From assembly GCA_002477905.1 (NCBI GenBank), contig DLLB01000027.1, positions 1,944-24,473 on the forward strand: a stretch of 22,530 bases of DNA, in the 5' to 3' direction. Numbering within the stretch: the first letter of the stretch is position 1; each line of letters starts with the position of its first letter. The notes beneath the pieces were generated by a model. It ran no database searches. It was not told the origin of the DNA and saw only the letters and a program-made list of their open reading frames with translations. The position numbers and the translations under genes are program-made. This DNA is from Clostridiales bacterium UBA7573 (GTDB lineage Bacteria; Bacillota; Clostridia; Oscillospirales; CAG-272). Positions 15,166 to 22,352 of this stretch are shown here, in pieces.

Positions 15166-15937
15166 ACAATATCGCGTTTGCCCGAAATGTAAGGAAAACG
15201 TCGTGCAGTCCGAGTTAGACCGAAATGCATATATCTGTCCGCACTGTGCGGCATATCTGCCTATGCCGGCAAGAACACGGATGACATGGCTTTCTGATGA
15301 AAATACTTTTACGGAACTGTTTGGAGAAAAGATTTTTACCGATCCGATTCATTTTCCGGACTATATCGAAAAGTTTCAGTCTGCGGAATCAAAAAGCCAT
15401 GAAAACGAAGGCGTACTTTGCGGTGTAGCGGAAATTGAGGGGTGCCGCACGGGTATATTTATCATGAATCCGGATTTTATGATGGGATCCATGGGAACCG
15501 TTGTCGGTGATCGCATCACCGCACTGTTTGAATATGCGATTACACAGAGATTGCCGGTAATCGGCTATACGGTTTCCGGTGGTGCGCGGATGCAGGAGGG
15601 AATGTTATCCTTGATGCAGATGGCAAAGGTATCCGCCGCGGTGAAACGGCACAGCGATGCCGGACTGTTATACATAGTCGGAATTACCGATCCCACGATG
15701 GGAGGCGTGACTGCGAGTTTCGCAATGCTGGGAGATATTATTTTTGCGGAACCGAATGCCAGAATCGGATTCGCTGGGAAACGCGTGGTAGAACAGGTGA
15801 CGGGTGAAAAATTGCCGGATTCTTTTCAAACTGCGGAATTTCAGTTGCAGAATGGATTTTTGGACGAAATTGTTCCGCGTGCACAGCAAAAAGCACATCT
15901 TGCGAGATTGCTTCGGTTGCATGGGTGCGGAAAATAA
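15125..15937 (+). CDS. accD: Acetyl-CoA carboxylase carboxyltransferase beta subunit
   Basis: A 270-residue AccD that works with AccA to carboxylate acetyl-CoA to malonyl-CoA. The N-terminal zinc ribbon has C19, C22, C38 and C41 (CPKC and CPHC). The crotonase-like core includes SGGARMQEGMLSLMQMAK, TDPTMGGVTASFAMLGD and IGFAGKRVVEQVTGEKLP, the canonical AccD sequence. The start at 15125 lies inside the end of fabD and has GGAGG about 8 bases upstream. No BCCP (accB) or biotin carboxylase (accC) gene accompanies it, so these must come from elsewhere in the genome. Confidence 0.93.
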   Translation: MPVAQLQTQTSVSEQYRVCPKCKENVVQSELDRNAYICPHCAAYLPMPARTRMTWLSDENTFTELFGEKIFTDPIHFPDYIEKFQSAESKSHENEGVLCGVAEIEGCRTGIFIMNPDFMMGSMGTVVGDRITALFEYAITQRLPVIGYTVSGGARMQEGMLSLMQMAKVSAAVKRHSDAGLLYIVGITDPTMGGVTASFAMLGDIIFAEPNARIGFAGKRVVEQVTGEKLPDSFQTAEFQLQNGFLDEIVPRAQQKAHLARLLRLHGCGK

Positions 15938-16009
15938 ATCCGGAACTGAAATCAAAACAAGAAAGGATGCGGGAAAACCGGTTTTCCGGTTGGACCGTGT
16001 GGCACAAAA

Positions 16010-16861
16010 ATGACGGTTTACGAAAAAATCTGTCGTACCCGAAAAAACGGTCGGGCAACGGCATTGGATTATATTGAATCCGGTGATATTTTTACGGATT
16101 TTTGTGAGCTTCATGGGGATCGTGCTTTTGCGGATGATCATGCGGTCATCGGTGGAATTGCGATGCTTTCGGATATGCCCGTCACCGTGATTGGAATTGA
16201 AAAAGGGCGGAATCTGACGGAACGACTTTATCGGAATTTCGGTTGTGTGTTGCCGGAAGGATACCGCAAAGCACTGCGTTTGATGAAGGAAGCGGAGAAG
16301 TTTCATCGTCCGGTGATTTGCTTTGTTGATACGCAGGGAGCAAATTGCGGAAAAGGCGCGGAAGAACGTGGTGCAGGAGAGGCGATTGCCCGCAATCTTT
16401 TTGAGCTTGCGACGTTAAAGGTACCGGTAATTACCGTTATGATCGGAGAAGGCGGAAGCGGCGGCGCATTGGCGCTTGCAGTGGCAGACCGTGTCTGGAT
16501 GCTGGAAAATGCATATTATTCCGTGATTTCGCCAGAGTCATGCGCAAGTATTCTGTTCAAAGATCCTACCCGTGCGCAGGAGGCAGCAGAACATTTGAAG
16601 CTGACTGCAGATGATCTGTTGGAAATGGAAATTATCGAAAAGAAGATTCCGGAACCGCAGGATTTTACGGTAGAAGCGGAGCGGAGCGCATTCCTTTTGG
16701 ACTTAGGGCAGCAGCTTTATCGGGAATTGAAACATCTGCAACATATGGACACCGACAAGATGCTTGCGGAAAGAATTGAAAAATATCGGAAAATCGGTCG
16801 GTATGCCGCTTATCTTCCGGTACAGAAGAAAACATCGAGGTGGCATTTCCATGGACGTTGA
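16010..16861 (+). CDS. accA: Acetyl-CoA carboxylase carboxyltransferase alpha subunit
   Basis: A 283-residue AccA, partner of AccD in the carboxyltransferase. Features are RTRKNGRATALDYIE, ELHGDRAFADDHAVIGG, GCVLPEGYRKALRLMKEAEK, FVDTQGANCGKGAEERGAGE and MIGEGGSGGALALAVADRVWMLENAYYSVISPE, all standard for AccA. It is short at the N-terminus, starting right before the first conserved helix; no good ribosome site is seen before the ATG at 16010, and a small AACCGG/CCGGTT hairpin (15976-15991) lies just upstream. The 72-base gap after accD is unusual for this tight cluster. The stop overlaps the next gene by 11 bases. Confidence 0.92.
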   Translation: MTVYEKICRTRKNGRATALDYIESGDIFTDFCELHGDRAFADDHAVIGGIAMLSDMPVTVIGIEKGRNLTERLYRNFGCVLPEGYRKALRLMKEAEKFHRPVICFVDTQGANCGKGAEERGAGEAIARNLFELATLKVPVITVMIGEGGSGGALALAVADRVWMLENAYYSVISPESCASILFKDPTRAQEAAEHLKLTADDLLEMEIIEKKIPEPQDFTVEAERSAFLLDLGQQLYRELKHLQHMDTDKMLAERIEKYRKIGRYAAYLPVQKKTSRWHFHGR

Positions 16862-17597
16862 GCAAGCTGCCAAAAAGGTTTTGGTGTTAAACGGTAGTCC
16901 GCACAAGGAAAAAAGCACAACCATGATGATGACCAATGCATTTGTGCATGGGATGGTACAGACCGGGAAATACACTGCACAAACCATACATATTGCAGAC
17001 CTAAAGATCATTCCCTGTAAAGGTTGTCTTTTCTGCTGGGGACGCACGGAAGGGGAATGTGTCATAAAACAGGATGATATTCCGGCGCTGAAGCAGAAAA
17101 TTATTGAATCAGATGTTGTCATCAGCAGTTTCCCGTTGTATTTTTTTGAAATGCCGGGACAAATGAAGGTCATGACGGATCGCCTGCTGTCTATGGTCGG
17201 GGCATATCACGGTCAACTGGTACCAACCGACGGCGCACCCGCACATGAATTACGCTATCCGAAACCGGGGAGAAAACTCATTCTGATTTCCGGATGTGCC
17301 TATACACAAACCGAAGATGTATATAAGCCATTATTGTTACAGTATGATTTGATTTGCGGGAAACAAAACTACATTCCAATCCTTTGTCCGCAGTTAAAGA
17401 CGATGATCGACAACGGTGGCGGGCGCGTGGAACGCACCGTTGCAAGATTTGTGTCTGCTGGAGAAGAATTTGCGAATACCGGCGCGTTATGCGAACAAAC
17501 CCTGCATGCCATTACCCGTCCTCCTTTTTCCAAAGATGTGTATCAGACGATATTGGAAAATGTTTGGCGTGCGGAACGGGAAAAGGGAAAAGCATGA
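16851..17597 (+). CDS. Iron-sulfur flavoprotein / NAD(P)H-FMN reductase family
   Basis: A 248-residue flavodoxin-fold protein. VLVLNGSPHKEKSTT at residues 10-24 is the FMN phosphate loop. C56, C59, C62 and C70 make a CX2CX2CX7C motif, the compact [4Fe-4S] site known from archaeal and clostridial iron-sulfur flavoproteins. SSFPLYFFEMPGQMKVMTDR is the second flavin-contact segment. The ATG at 16851 is chosen because GAGGTGG lies 9 bases upstream and because it overlaps accA by 11 bases; the longer frame runs inside accA. Such proteins pass electrons or reduce small substrates; here, inside a cluster lacking an enoyl reductase, it might modify the acyl chain. No precedent for that is claimed. 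Confidence 0.85.
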   Translation: MDVEQAAKKVLVLNGSPHKEKSTTMMMTNAFVHGMVQTGKYTAQTIHIADLKIIPCKGCLFCWGRTEGECVIKQDDIPALKQKIIESDVVISSFPLYFFEMPGQMKVMTDRLLSMVGAYHGQLVPTDGAPAHELRYPKPGRKLILISGCAYTQTEDVYKPLLLQYDLICGKQNYIPILCPQLKTMIDNGGGRVERTVARFVSAGEEFANTGALCEQTLHAITRPPFSKDVYQTILENVWRAEREKGKA

Positions 17598-17654
17598 AAC
17601 GAACAGGTTTCTTCTGCTTGGCGAATCAAAAAAACAAACACGATTATTTTATTT

Positions 17655-17685
17655 TGCCGTCCAAAGAAAAGGGCGGCACATTTTT
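17655..17685 (+). terminator. Possible attenuator hairpin before plsX
   Basis: An 8-bp GC-rich stem (TGCCGTCC pairing with GGGCGGCA, one G-T) around 8 bases, followed after two bases by TTTTT (17681-17685). The plsX ribosome site (CGGAGG) starts right after. It may terminate part of the transcripts between the flavoprotein and plsX. Confidence 0.4.
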
Positions 17686-17699
17686 CGGAGGAATATGAC

Positions 17700-18659
17700 A
17701 TGATACGTCTTGCGATCGATCTGCTTGGCGCGGATACGCCTGAAGAAGAACTTTGCCGTGGTGCGCTATCTGCACTTTCCAAAAATCCGGATCTGTTTTT
17801 ATATTTGTGCGGCAGTGCCCAAAAAGTGAAACAGCTTGTAGAGGCTCAGCCTGCCCTTGCCATGCGTTGCGAAGTTGTGGATTGTCCGGTCGCTGTGACC
17901 AACTATGACAACCCCATGGACGCTTATCAGCAGGAAGACGCTTCGATTGTAAAAGCGATGAAACTTGCCAAAAATGGCGCAGATGGCGTCATTACCTGTG
18001 GGGCAACAGGGGCGGTATTGGTTTGTTCCATTATGATTTTAGGAAAGTTGCATGGATTACGCCCAATCCTTGCAGTGGAATTGCGCAATGCGTGCAATCA
18101 GCCGCTTTTGTTATTGGATTGCGGTGCGAATATTGATAGCCGACCGGAGTTGTATCTTTCTTTTGCCCATCTCGGTGATGCCTACATGAAATGTATCGGA
18201 TATGAAAATCCGCGGATTGCGTTACTGTCGAATGGTGCGGAAGATACCAAAGGATGTGAGGCGGTGAAAGCGGCAAATACGCTTTTGCGTGCCTATGACG
18301 GTATCCGGTTCGTCGGAAATATTGAGGCAACGCACGCACTTACTGGTGAGACGGATGTGATTGTTTGCGATGGATTTCACGGCAATATTTTGCTAAAATC
18401 TATTGAGGGAAGCGCCAAAGCCGTGCTTGCAGAACTGACGCAGAATATGCAGCAGATTCCGCAGGCAACAGAAATCTTGGAAAATGTCAGACGAAAATAT
18501 GATTATAACACGCAAGGCGGCGCAATGCTGCTTGGTGTGCGGAGATTGGTGATGAAAGGACATGGTTCTGCGACTGGTGATGCGGTGGAAAATATGATCG
18601 TAAGAGAAGCAATACTTGCGCAAAACCGTTTTTTGCAGAAAGTAGAACAGACAGTTTGA
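17700..18659 (+). CDS. plsX: Phosphate acyltransferase PlsX
   Basis: A 319-residue PlsX-type protein, which converts acyl-ACP and phosphate to acyl-phosphate, the donor for glycerol-3-phosphate acylation by PlsY. Characteristic stretches are the N-terminal IRLAIDLLGADTPEEE (a diverged form of the AVDAMGGDNAP motif), GADGVITCGATGAVL, LLLDCGANIDSRPE, ALLSNGAEDTKG, VCDGFHGNILLKSIEG and MLLGVRRLVMKGHGSA. It is diverged at the N-terminal signature compared with housekeeping PlsX. The ATG at 17700 has CGGAGG about 9 bases upstream. It ends the cluster and suggests that the acyl product enters membrane lipid. No plsY, plsC or fapR gene adjoins it. Confidence 0.9.
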   Translation: MIRLAIDLLGADTPEEELCRGALSALSKNPDLFLYLCGSAQKVKQLVEAQPALAMRCEVVDCPVAVTNYDNPMDAYQQEDASIVKAMKLAKNGADGVITCGATGAVLVCSIMILGKLHGLRPILAVELRNACNQPLLLLDCGANIDSRPELYLSFAHLGDAYMKCIGYENPRIALLSNGAEDTKGCEAVKAANTLLRAYDGIRFVGNIEATHALTGETDVIVCDGFHGNILLKSIEGSAKAVLAELTQNMQQIPQATEILENVRRKYDYNTQGGAMLLGVRRLVMKGHGSATGDAVENMIVREAILAQNRFLQKVEQTV

Positions 18660-18681
18660 CACAATTTGTAAACAAATTGTG
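18660..18681. repeat. 22-bp perfect palindrome after plsX
   Basis: Arms CACAATTTGT and ACAAATTGTG flank AA, starting at the base right after the plsX stop. It is AT-rich and not followed by a T run, so it looks more like a protein-binding site than a terminator. It lies about 40 bases upstream of the -10 box of the next gene. Confidence 0.55.
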
Positions 18682-18718
18682 AATATTCCCCAAAACATGC
18701 CGTGTATTCTTTCGATTA

Positions 18719-18727
18719 TGTTATACT
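18719..18727 (+). promoter_or_regulatory. Extended -10 promoter of the EEP gene
   Basis: TGT followed by TATACT (18722-18727) makes an extended -10 box 44 bases before the start codon. No -35 hexamer is seen at the usual distance (GCCGTG there), so an activator may help; the palindrome at 18660-18681 lies just upstream. Confidence 0.45.
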
Positions 18728-18771
18728 GGTTATGGTTTTTGTAATGGATTCTGTTGACCGGAGGAAATAAC

Positions 18772-19548
18772 ATGAAAATCAAAGTATGTAGTTTCAATTT
18801 ACGCACATCTTGGGGGGATAAGGGCACTGTAAACGATTTTAATCATCGGAAAGCAAGAATTGAAACGGTTTTGCGAACAGAAGATCCGGATCTGATCGGG
18901 TTTCAGGAAGTGGATGACGAAATCCGGTCATGGTTGAAAAGCACACTGTGTGATGTGTATGAATTTGCAGGTTGCGGCAGAGAAAAGAACTACCGTGGGG
19001 AATGTGCGTTGATTGCATATCGGAAAGATCGGTTTGAAGCATTGGAAACCAAAACCTTTTGGCTTTCCTCTCAACCCAATGTTCCGGGTTCCACCTATGG
19101 TATTGATCAAAGCGGCTGTCCTCGCGTCACGACGGCAGCTCATTTGAAGTGTCAGGATTCTACGCAACCGTTTTGGTTTTATAACACGCATTTGGATCAT
19201 GTCGGCAAGATGGCGCGATTGTTTGGTGCAATGCAGATTTTGCAGGATATTTCCATTCATTCTGATTCTGATCCTTTCGTTTTGACCGGCGATTTCAATG
19301 CGTATCCGGATGCACCGGAGATCAAATTGTTGCAGGAATTCCGCGGAAAAACGGTGGAAGCTACAAGATTTTTGACGGGGACGTTCCATGGGTATGAAAA
19401 GGAAACGCCGCAAAAGATTGATTATATTTTTACGGATTTTCCTTGTGATCCCACGCAAAGTTATTTGATAAAACCGGAAAATATCAATGGAACATATATT
19501 TCCGACCATTGCCCTGTGTTTGCTTATCTTGACCTATCGGCAGAATAA
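18772..19548 (+). CDS. Endonuclease/exonuclease/phosphatase-fold protein
   Basis: A 258-residue EEP-superfamily hydrolase. Motifs seen in order are SFNLRTSWGD (metal-site Asn), LIGFQEVDDE (metal-binding Glu46), FYNTHLDHVGKMAR (catalytic His), LTGDFNAYPDAP (Asp/Asn pair) and the C-terminal SDHCPVFAYLDL (general-base His). There is no signal peptide. The substrate may be a phosphodiester, such as a sphingomyelinase-like or nucleic-acid bond, or a phosphomonoester; the sequence does not decide. The ATG at 18772 follows GGAGG by 8 bases. It has its own promoter and a terminator 6 bases after its stop, so it is a single-gene unit, though its position after plsX allows a link to lipid metabolism. 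Confidence 0.85.
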   Translation: MKIKVCSFNLRTSWGDKGTVNDFNHRKARIETVLRTEDPDLIGFQEVDDEIRSWLKSTLCDVYEFAGCGREKNYRGECALIAYRKDRFEALETKTFWLSSQPNVPGSTYGIDQSGCPRVTTAAHLKCQDSTQPFWFYNTHLDHVGKMARLFGAMQILQDISIHSDSDPFVLTGDFNAYPDAPEIKLLQEFRGKTVEATRFLTGTFHGYEKETPQKIDYIFTDFPCDPTQSYLIKPENINGTYISDHCPVFAYLDLSAE

Positions 19549-19554
19549 AAATGA

Positions 19555-19595
19555 AAAATCTCCGGAATTCTCTTGCAATTCCGGAGATTTTGTTA
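19555..19595 (+). terminator. Rho-independent terminator after the EEP gene
   Basis: A 15-bp perfect stem (left arm AAAATCTCCGGAATT, 19555-19569; right arm 19577-19591) with a 7-base loop, followed by GTTA. On the minus strand the stem is also flanked by a T run, so it could act in both directions. Its right arm forms part of the next promoter. Confidence 0.75.
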
Positions 19596-19601
19596 TATAA
19601 T
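19573..19601 (+). promoter_or_regulatory. Sigma-A promoter of the AEC-type permease gene
   Basis: TTGCAA (19573-19578) and TATAAT (19596-19601) are 17 bases apart. The -35 box lies in the loop and right arm of the preceding terminator, so the two elements overlap. The start codon used here lies about 50 bases downstream. Confidence 0.75.
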
Positions 19602-19650
19602 ACATTTATTGCTTTGCATGGAGACGATTTTGGATCGGAGTAGCTGGTAT

Positions 19651-20631
19651 ATGATTGATATTTCCATTTTATTTTCCAACGTGGCGTTGCTTTTGCTTAT
19701 GATTATTCCCGGGATTTTACTCTCCCGTACCCATCTTGCCGGAGAAGGATTCGGGAAAGGCATTGCCAATCTGATTTTGTATATTGCACAGCCGGCAATG
19801 ATTATTCGAGGATATATCAGAGAATACGATCCGCAGGTCATGCGGCGCGCATTGCTTGTGATGTTGTTTTCCTTCCTTGCGCATATGCTTTTTGCTGGAA
19901 TTGCGTTTTTACTTTACCGAAAGGGAAAAGAAGAACCGCAACGCAAGGTGTTGCGGTATGCAACGGTTTTCACCAATGCCGGCTATATGGGTATTCCTTT
20001 GATATGCGCGATTTTCGGAGAAGAATATGCTATTTACAGTTCGATCTATGTAATGGTATTCAATTTCTTTTGCTGGTCGTTGGGATGTTTTCTTTATACG
20101 GAGGACAAATCCTATATTTCGCCGCGAAAAATGTTCCTGAATCCTGCTTCGATCTCTACTTATATCGGATTTGTATTTTTCTTTACGCCTTTGAACCGTT
20201 TCATCGCGCCGCTTCCGGAGGTGTACGGATTTACGGATGTTTTGAAAAGTATTCCGTATTCGCTGATTGAAGGATTACAGGCGTTGGTTGCACCGCTTTC
20301 CATGATGCTGATCGGATTACGATTTGCACAGATCGATTGGAAGGAGGCGCTTTCCGATCCATGGTTATATGGGTATTTGGTGATCCGGATGCTGATTTCC
20401 CCGGCACTCATTTGGCTGCTCATGCGCGGTTTGATGCAGATCCCGGCATTGAACGATCCTGTTGTAACAACGGTTGTTTTGCTGTCTGCCGCTGCTCCTG
20501 CCGCAACCGCTACGTCCATGTTTGCGGAAAAATTTGACGGGGATGCGGTTTATGCAAGTAAACTGGTGTCTGCCAGCACCTTGAGTTCCCTGGGCACGAT
20601 GCCGTTGGTGGCGTTATTGCTTTTAATATAA
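19651..20631 (+). CDS. AEC-family (auxin efflux carrier-like) permease
   Basis: A 326-residue integral membrane protein with about ten hydrophobic helices in two halves. The first holds ILFSNVALLLLMIIPGILLSR and NLILYIAQPAMIIRGY, and TNAGYMGIPLICAIFG is the typical AEC signature segment; the second half has MMLIGLRFAQIDW and ends with SAAAPAATATSMFAEKFDGDAVYASKLVSASTLSS, the other hallmark. Members export or exchange small organic acids and related solutes; the substrate is unknown. The ATG at 19651 is chosen because GGAG precedes it and leaves a 40-odd-base leader; an ATG at 19618 is also in frame but sits almost on the predicted transcript start. A bidirectional terminator follows. Confidence 0.85.
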   Translation: MIDISILFSNVALLLLMIIPGILLSRTHLAGEGFGKGIANLILYIAQPAMIIRGYIREYDPQVMRRALLVMLFSFLAHMLFAGIAFLLYRKGKEEPQRKVLRYATVFTNAGYMGIPLICAIFGEEYAIYSSIYVMVFNFFCWSLGCFLYTEDKSYISPRKMFLNPASISTYIGFVFFFTPLNRFIAPLPEVYGFTDVLKSIPYSLIEGLQALVAPLSMMLIGLRFAQIDWKEALSDPWLYGYLVIRMLISPALIWLLMRGLMQIPALNDPVVTTVVLLSAAAPAATATSMFAEKFDGDAVYASKLVSASTLSSLGTMPLVALLLLI

Positions 20632-20654
20632 TGAAAAGCGAACAAAACTGAGTC

Positions 20655-20690
20655 AAAGAAAGCGATCCTGTTAACAGGATCGCTTTCTTT
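20655..20690. terminator. Bidirectional terminator (36-bp palindrome)
   Basis: Arms AAAGAAAGCGATCCTGTT and AACAGGATCGCTTTCTTT form a perfect palindrome between the permease gene on the plus strand and a small gene on the minus strand. The A and T ends serve as U tracts in both directions, as expected between convergent genes. Confidence 0.8.
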
Positions 20691-20700
20691 GCTTAGGTGC

Positions 20701-20910
20701 TTATAAATCCAAATCCGCAAAATTGAATTTCGGCGGTAAAGTAGGGGTGTGTTTCAAAAGATCATACCGGAATCGAAAGCATCGTCCATCACACGGTACT
20801 TCTTTTTTTCTCTTACGGCAGTAGACCGTTTCCGCATCCTCATCTGCAGAATTAGCAAATTCACAATAAACGCAGATAGATGGGCAATCAAAGGCTTCTT
20901 GTTTTTTCAT
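20701..20910 (-). CDS. Six-cysteine small protein, possible zinc binder
   Basis: A 69-residue protein of unknown function. Cysteines at 9, 13, 16, 31, 40 and 44 form CPSICVYC, then YC, then PCDGRC, a spacing that could bind zinc. The C-terminal half, FRFRYDLLKHTPTLPPKF, has the look of a conserved tail that I recall from small hypothetical proteins of Clostridia, but no name is attached. There is no membrane segment. AAGGGG lies about 9 bases upstream of the ATG, and an extended -10 promoter lies about 35 bases before it. It is downstream of, and in line with, the ylbJ-like gene, but has its own promoter. Confidence 0.7.
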   Translation of the reverse strand: MKKQEAFDCPSICVYCEFANSADEDAETVYCRKRKKEVPCDGRCFRFRYDLLKHTPTLPPKFNFADLDL

Positions 20911-20942
20911 TTTCGATCCCCTTTCTTAGAACTGTTTTTTGT

Positions 20943-20951
20943 AGTATATCA
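20943..20951 (-). promoter_or_regulatory. Extended -10 promoter of the six-cysteine gene
   Basis: On the minus strand the sequence reads TGA then TATACT, an extended -10 box 33 bases before the start codon. The region where a -35 box would lie is T-rich without a good hexamer. Confidence 0.45.
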
Positions 20952-21005
20952 CAATTTTCGGAAAAAGGAAAGAGGTTTCTGAAAAAAATTACAATTTGTT
21001 TGACA

Positions 21006-21986
21006 CTATAGAGAAAGAAATGGTGCGATCAGATATGCCAAAATCGCACATAGCGCGCCGGAAAACAACTTTCCGTAAAAATAGAAGCGCAAGGATAACT
21101 GTTCTGAACTTGCAAGCGAGGCCACCTGAAATGCAACCGAAAGACCGCCAAAACCGACAAATGCGCCGCAAAGGGCGAAAGCAAGACGTGGTATCGCGGT
21201 GCCATATACAGTGAGTGCCATCGTGATTCCCTCGGAAAATTCAAGAATGCCGCATCCGCACACTTGCAGAAGCGTCGGAAGACCAACGGCTGTCCCGACT
21301 GTCACAAAAGCAAAGCTCACTAACTTAAAAAACAGTAAAAAACCACAAACGGTTAAGGTAGCGGATGTGGCATGTGTCACTGCTTGTGCCAATTCTGATC
21401 CGACAGAGGCAAGCGGTTGTTTTGGGAAAAATCGTCCAAAGTTTTGCGTATGATTGCGCGGACGAAACAGAATGCCGGTTGCGATGGCTGCCGGAATCTG
21501 TATCAGAAAGAAAACCCAGCCGACTTGTGCGGAATGAAAGTATAAGGCTCCGATGGTACCTACTAAAAAAGCGGGACTGCAATGGTTGCAAAAACCGAGC
21601 AACCGTTCACAATCTTCTTTGGTGCAGGCACCGTCACGATAGAGTGCGATTGCGGTTTTTACTCCCAGTGGAAATCCGGCGCTCAGTCCTGAAAAAATCG
21701 CGCCGACGCAAGCGGACGGCATGGCAAATAAACGGCGTACCAAAGGAGAAAAAGGACGGCTTAGCCACGAAATATAACCGCATCGCACGCTTAATTCCGT
21801 AGCAACGCAAAAAGGAAAGAGCACGGGGATAATTTTTGTACCGCAAGTAAGTAGAATTTGGGAGCCTTGTTGAGATAATAGCGCCGGATTTTTCAAGAAA
21901 AAAGCGAGAAAAAAACTAAGTGCCAAAAAAAAGCAAATACGTCCGATAAATCCGGTATGTTGCTTGGCAAGATACTTGGCATGCAT
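21006..21986 (-). CDS. ylbJ: YlbJ-like sporulation integral membrane protein
   Basis: A 326-residue membrane protein with about eight hydrophobic segments. The motif FSGLSAGFPLGVKTAIALYRDG (residues 98-119) followed by ERLLGFCNHCSPAFLVGTIGALYF is the hallmark of YlbJ, a nucleoside-recognition (Gate) domain protein required for proper spore cortex in Bacillus, made in the mother cell. The ATG at 21986 has GGGGGA 6 bases upstream, and the longer open frame overlaps the divergent yqfC gene, so it is rejected. The gene diverges from yqfC with 63 bases between starts, a region with weak CATA-type boxes that might suit sigma-E but fall short of consensus. Confidence 0.85.
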   Translation of the reverse strand: MHAKYLAKQHTGFIGRICFFLALSFFLAFFLKNPALLSQQGSQILLTCGTKIIPVLFPFCVATELSVRCGYISWLSRPFSPLVRRLFAMPSACVGAIFSGLSAGFPLGVKTAIALYRDGACTKEDCERLLGFCNHCSPAFLVGTIGALYFHSAQVGWVFFLIQIPAAIATGILFRPRNHTQNFGRFFPKQPLASVGSELAQAVTHATSATLTVCGFLLFFKLVSFAFVTVGTAVGLPTLLQVCGCGILEFSEGITMALTVYGTAIPRLAFALCGAFVGFGGLSVAFQVASLASSEQLSLRFYFYGKLFSGALCAILAYLIAPFLSL

Positions 21987-22049
21987 TTTGAGTCCCCCGC
22001 ATAGATATGATTGTAACAAACTATATGGGAATTGCGGGAGGAATATGCG

Positions 22050-22352
22050 ATGAGCAGGGAAAAGGGCAACGGATTGCAACGGCTTTTGCGAGGATTGGAA
22101 TTGCCACCCGAAATGGCGATGGGACAACCGCAGGTTACATTTTCCGGTATGCGGGAAGTGACCGCGGAACCTTGCCGTCGATTGCTGAAATATGATTCTA
22201 CGGAGATCTGGCTGTCCTTGCCGACCTTTGTGTTGAAGCTATCCGGCTCTGAACTTTCCTTACAGTATTACCGCGCGGGTGCAGTGCGTGTCGGTGGAAA
22301 AATTATGAGTGCACAGTTTTGTCAGACGGAGGAACAGCAACATGAAAAATAA
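22050..22352 (+). CDS. yqfC: Sporulation protein YqfC-like
   Basis: A 100-residue protein of the YabP/YqfC family, small beta-rich proteins made in the mother cell at early sporulation. LELPPEMAMGQPQVTFSGMREVTAE and LSGSELSLQYYRAGAVRVGGKIMSAQF match the family pattern, including the LPPE near the N-terminus. The ATG at 22050 has GGGAGG about 8 bases upstream. It overlaps the next gene by 11 bases, and the pair yqfC-yqfD is a known order in Firmicutes, which supports both calls. Confidence 0.85.
   Translation: MSREKGNGLQRLLRGLELPPEMAMGQPQVTFSGMREVTAEPCRRLLKYDSTEIWLSLPTFVLKLSGSELSLQYYRAGAVRVGGKIMSAQFCQTEEQQHEK

Noticed and set aside
18660..18681. A Rex-type operator reading of the palindrome
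   Set aside because: The arms resemble a TTGTGA half-site only on one side, and the two-base centre does not fit the Rex spacing; left as an unassigned palindrome.
21987..22049. A sigma-E promoter for ylbJ (CCCATATA and CATATCTA on the minus strand)
   Set aside because: The boxes match the consensus only partly and are 12 bases apart, shorter than usual; not listed as a feature.
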